Shown here: one piece after another, positions 62,677 to 64,000 of the stretch
Layout of the letters: every line of letters starts with the position of its first letter
Numbering within the stretch: position 1 is the first letter of the stretch
Assembly: GCA_021801795.1 (NCBI GenBank)
Contig: JAJYXR010000004.1
Location: 42,607-106,606 of the forward strand
Direction: 5' to 3'
From: Actinomycetes bacterium
Lineage (GTDB): Bacteria; Actinomycetota; Acidimicrobiia; Acidimicrobiales; JAJYXR01
DNA length: 64,000 bases
The notes under the pieces: model-generated
The model's input: only the letters and a program-made list of their open reading frames with translations
The model's database searches: none
Told to the model about the DNA's origin: nothing
Translations under genes and position numbers: made by a program

Positions 62677-63423
62677 CTAGCGCACTGCTTCCCGACGCCG
62701 TCCTGGGGACAAGGAGCGCCACACACGCCCCAGGCCCCACCAGGTCACCAGGGCCAGGGCCTCGATGACTATGTGGATCGACATCTTCGACTTTCCCTCC
62801 ACCCGGTCGACGAAGCGGATAGGGATCTCCACCACCCGTCCGCCTCGCTCGAGCACCTGGTGCACCATCTCGATCTGGAAGCCATATCCGTCAGACCTCA
62901 CGGCCGACAGGTCGATGGCCTTCAATATCCTCGCGCTGTAGGCACGAAACCCAGAGGTCGGATCCGTTACGTGGAGCCCGAGCCACGCGTTCGCGTAGAG
63001 GCTCCCTCCCCTGGACAGAGCATGTCGGTACCAGGACCATCCCGGCACCGAGCCTCCAGGGACGTACCGGGAGCCGACCACCAGGTCATATCCCCGCTCC
63101 AGCGGCGCCAGCAGCTCGCCGAGGACTCCCGGGTCGTGGGACAGGTCCGAGTCCATCTCCACCAGGGCCTCGAAGTCCCTGTCGAGTCCCCATGCGAAGC
63201 CTGCGCGGTAGGCACTTCCCAGGCCCGCCTTGCCCGGGCGCACCAGGACATCCAGGTTCCCCAGCCTCTCTCCCTCCTGCCTGGCGAGATCCGCAGTCCC
63301 ATCGGGGCTGGAGTCGTCGACCACCAGCACGTGACCACTGGGCAGCGCCTCACGCACGGCTCTCAGCACCCGCACGATGTTCTCGGCTTCGTTATATGTC
63401 GGCAGCACGACGAGGGCACGCAT
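62677..63423 (-). CDS. ppm1: Polyprenol monophosphomannose synthase (GT2, Ppm1-like)
   Basis: Makes mannosyl-phosphoryl-polyprenol, the donor for GT-C mannosyltransferases. 248 residues of GT2 fold: LPTYNEAENI, DDSSPDGT, GSAYRAGFAWGL, EMDSDLSHDP (metal-binding DxD), VGSRYVPGG and VGKSKM-like EGKSKMS. No Lnt fusion as in M. tuberculosis Ppm1. It links to the island enzymes at 12.5-18.3 kb by substrate. Confidence 0.9.
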   Translation of the reverse strand: MRALVVLPTYNEAENIVRVLRAVREALPSGHVLVVDDSSPDGTADLARQEGERLGNLDVLVRPGKAGLGSAYRAGFAWGLDRDFEALVEMDSDLSHDPGVLGELLAPLERGYDLVVGSRYVPGGSVPGWSWYRHALSRGGSLYANAWLGLHVTDPTSGFRAYSARILKAIDLSAVRSDGYGFQIEMVHQVLERGGRVVEIPIRFVDRVEGKSKMSIHIVIEALALVTWWGLGRVWRSLSPGRRREAVR

Positions 63424-63476
63424 GGTGCTAGAGCCTAGAGGCTCCCGAGACCGCTATCGGGGGCCAGACGCCCCTC

Positions 63477-64000
63477 TCACCGAGTGCCGCCTATCCCGGG
63501 GCCGACGGCAGTCTCGACCGGTCCGTCGGGATGACCGGCCGGATCGCTTGCGTTCCAGAGCTCCCGCGCCACCACCTGGATCGCGCCTGCCACAGGTATG
63601 GCGAGCAGCGCACCCGCGAATCCCCCGAAGACGGATCCCACGAGGTCGCCGACGTTCGCACCCACCAGCACGGCCAGGAGGACCAGCAGCGGGTTTATCC
63701 GCACCGTGCGGCTCATGACGATCGGGTTCAGGACGTGGTTCTCTACCTGCTGGTAGACGAGGAAAACGCCGAGAGTGACCAGGCCCGCCAGGAGTGAATG
63801 GAAGCCAGCCACTACCACCACCACCACACCTGCGAGCAGCCCACCCACCATCGGCAGGAGGTCCACCAGGGCCACCCATAGCGCGAGCAGGAGGGCGAAG
63901 GGCACGCCGAGAACCACTAGGTCGAGGAAGATGACGACACCGGCCACCACGGAGGTGAGGAAGTCGCCGATCATGTACCCGACCACGGCGCGCGAGACCT
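63477..64000 (-). CDS. AI-2E-family transporter, C-terminal part (cut by window edge)
   Basis: Minus-strand frame runs off the right edge, so the N-terminus is missing. About 174 residues visible with the family's hydrophobic segments and QQVENHVLNPIVMSRTVRINPLLVLL region, then a soluble tail. A conserved actinobacterial membrane protein family of unclear substrate. Stop lies 53 bp before the Ppm1-like start, probably in the same transcription unit. Confidence 0.85.
   Translation of the reverse strand, partial: VSRAVVGYMIGDFLTSVVAGVVIFLDLVVLGVPFALLLALWVALVDLLPMVGGLLAGVVVVVVAGFHSLLAGLVTLGVFLVYQQVENHVLNPIVMSRTVRINPLLVLLAVLVGANVGDLVGSVFGGFAGALLAIPVAGAIQVVARELWNASDPAGHPDGPVETAVGPGIGGTR

Overview
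The window is high-GC DNA with tightly packed, often overlapping genes. It carries markers of an actinobacterium that makes neither typical enteric nor typical Streptomyces gene orders: mycothiol synthase (mshD), menaquinone genes (menC, menG, menF), an ANTAR response regulator beside polA (pdtaR type), a polyprenyl-phosphate mannose synthase and a very large AftD-like arabinofuranosyltransferase. A deep-branching group such as Acidimicrobiia is my best guess, but this is inference; no rRNA is present. No phage, transposase, integrase or CRISPR was seen, so this is chromosomal backbone with one envelope island.

Layout. 1-4.6 kb (minus): methyltransferase-coaE-uvrB-uvrA (uvrA runs off the left edge). 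4.8-18.3 kb: envelope polysaccharide block, with aftD-like on plus, then GT4 glycosyltransferase, MOP-type flippase, GT-C glycosyltransferase, FAD oxidoreductase, PIG-V-like mannosyltransferase and a second GT-C enzyme on minus. 18.5-24.1 kb (plus): a complete oligopeptide-type ABC importer (binding protein, two permeases, two ATPases). 24.2-32.8 kb (minus): menC, a small coiled-coil protein, a GxGYxYP-type Tat lipoprotein, pdtaR, polA, rpsA. 32.98 kb: tRNA-Leu(CAA). 33.2-39.3 kb (plus): fatty acid synthesis fabD-fabH-fabG-acpP-fabF followed by an ABC1/UbiB kinase. 39.2-42.7 kb (minus): trpC-trpF-trpB-trpA. 42.8-44.9 kb (plus): a response regulator and histidine kinase. 44.9-53.9 kb (minus): a ten-gene run hisD-hisC-hisB-hisH-hisA-hisF-cpn10-like-hisI-trpE-ygfZ. 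54.0-59.5 kb: small ORF, nth (minus), mshD, membrane protein, methyltransferase, menG, menF (plus). 59.5-64 kb (minus): AI-2E-family transporter (cut by the right edge), Ppm1-like synthase, response regulator, histidine kinase, alpha/beta hydrolase.

How the genes fit together. The mannose-phosphate-polyprenol made by the Ppm1-like enzyme at 62.7 kb is the usual donor for GT-C enzymes like those at 12.5-18.3 kb, and the flippase and AftD-like protein would export and extend a lipid-linked polymer. The his and trp clusters share a transcription unit (trpE is the ninth gene of the his run). The tryptophan branch keeps a dedicated trpF beside a HisA lacking the PriA-type arginine.

The most distinctive signals are: (1) at least eight unrelated short tandem repeats (10-21 bp units), several inside conserved genes (polA, flippase, ygfZ), always in multiples of three when coding; (2) a FabD with a C-terminal lipoyl/biotinyl-like barrel lacking the usual lysine motif; (3) a GroES-like protein translationally coupled between hisF and hisI; (4) an envelope island and ABC importer separating rpsA from coaE, genes usually adjacent in actinobacteria; and (5) frequent AUA isoleucine codons even in rpsA.
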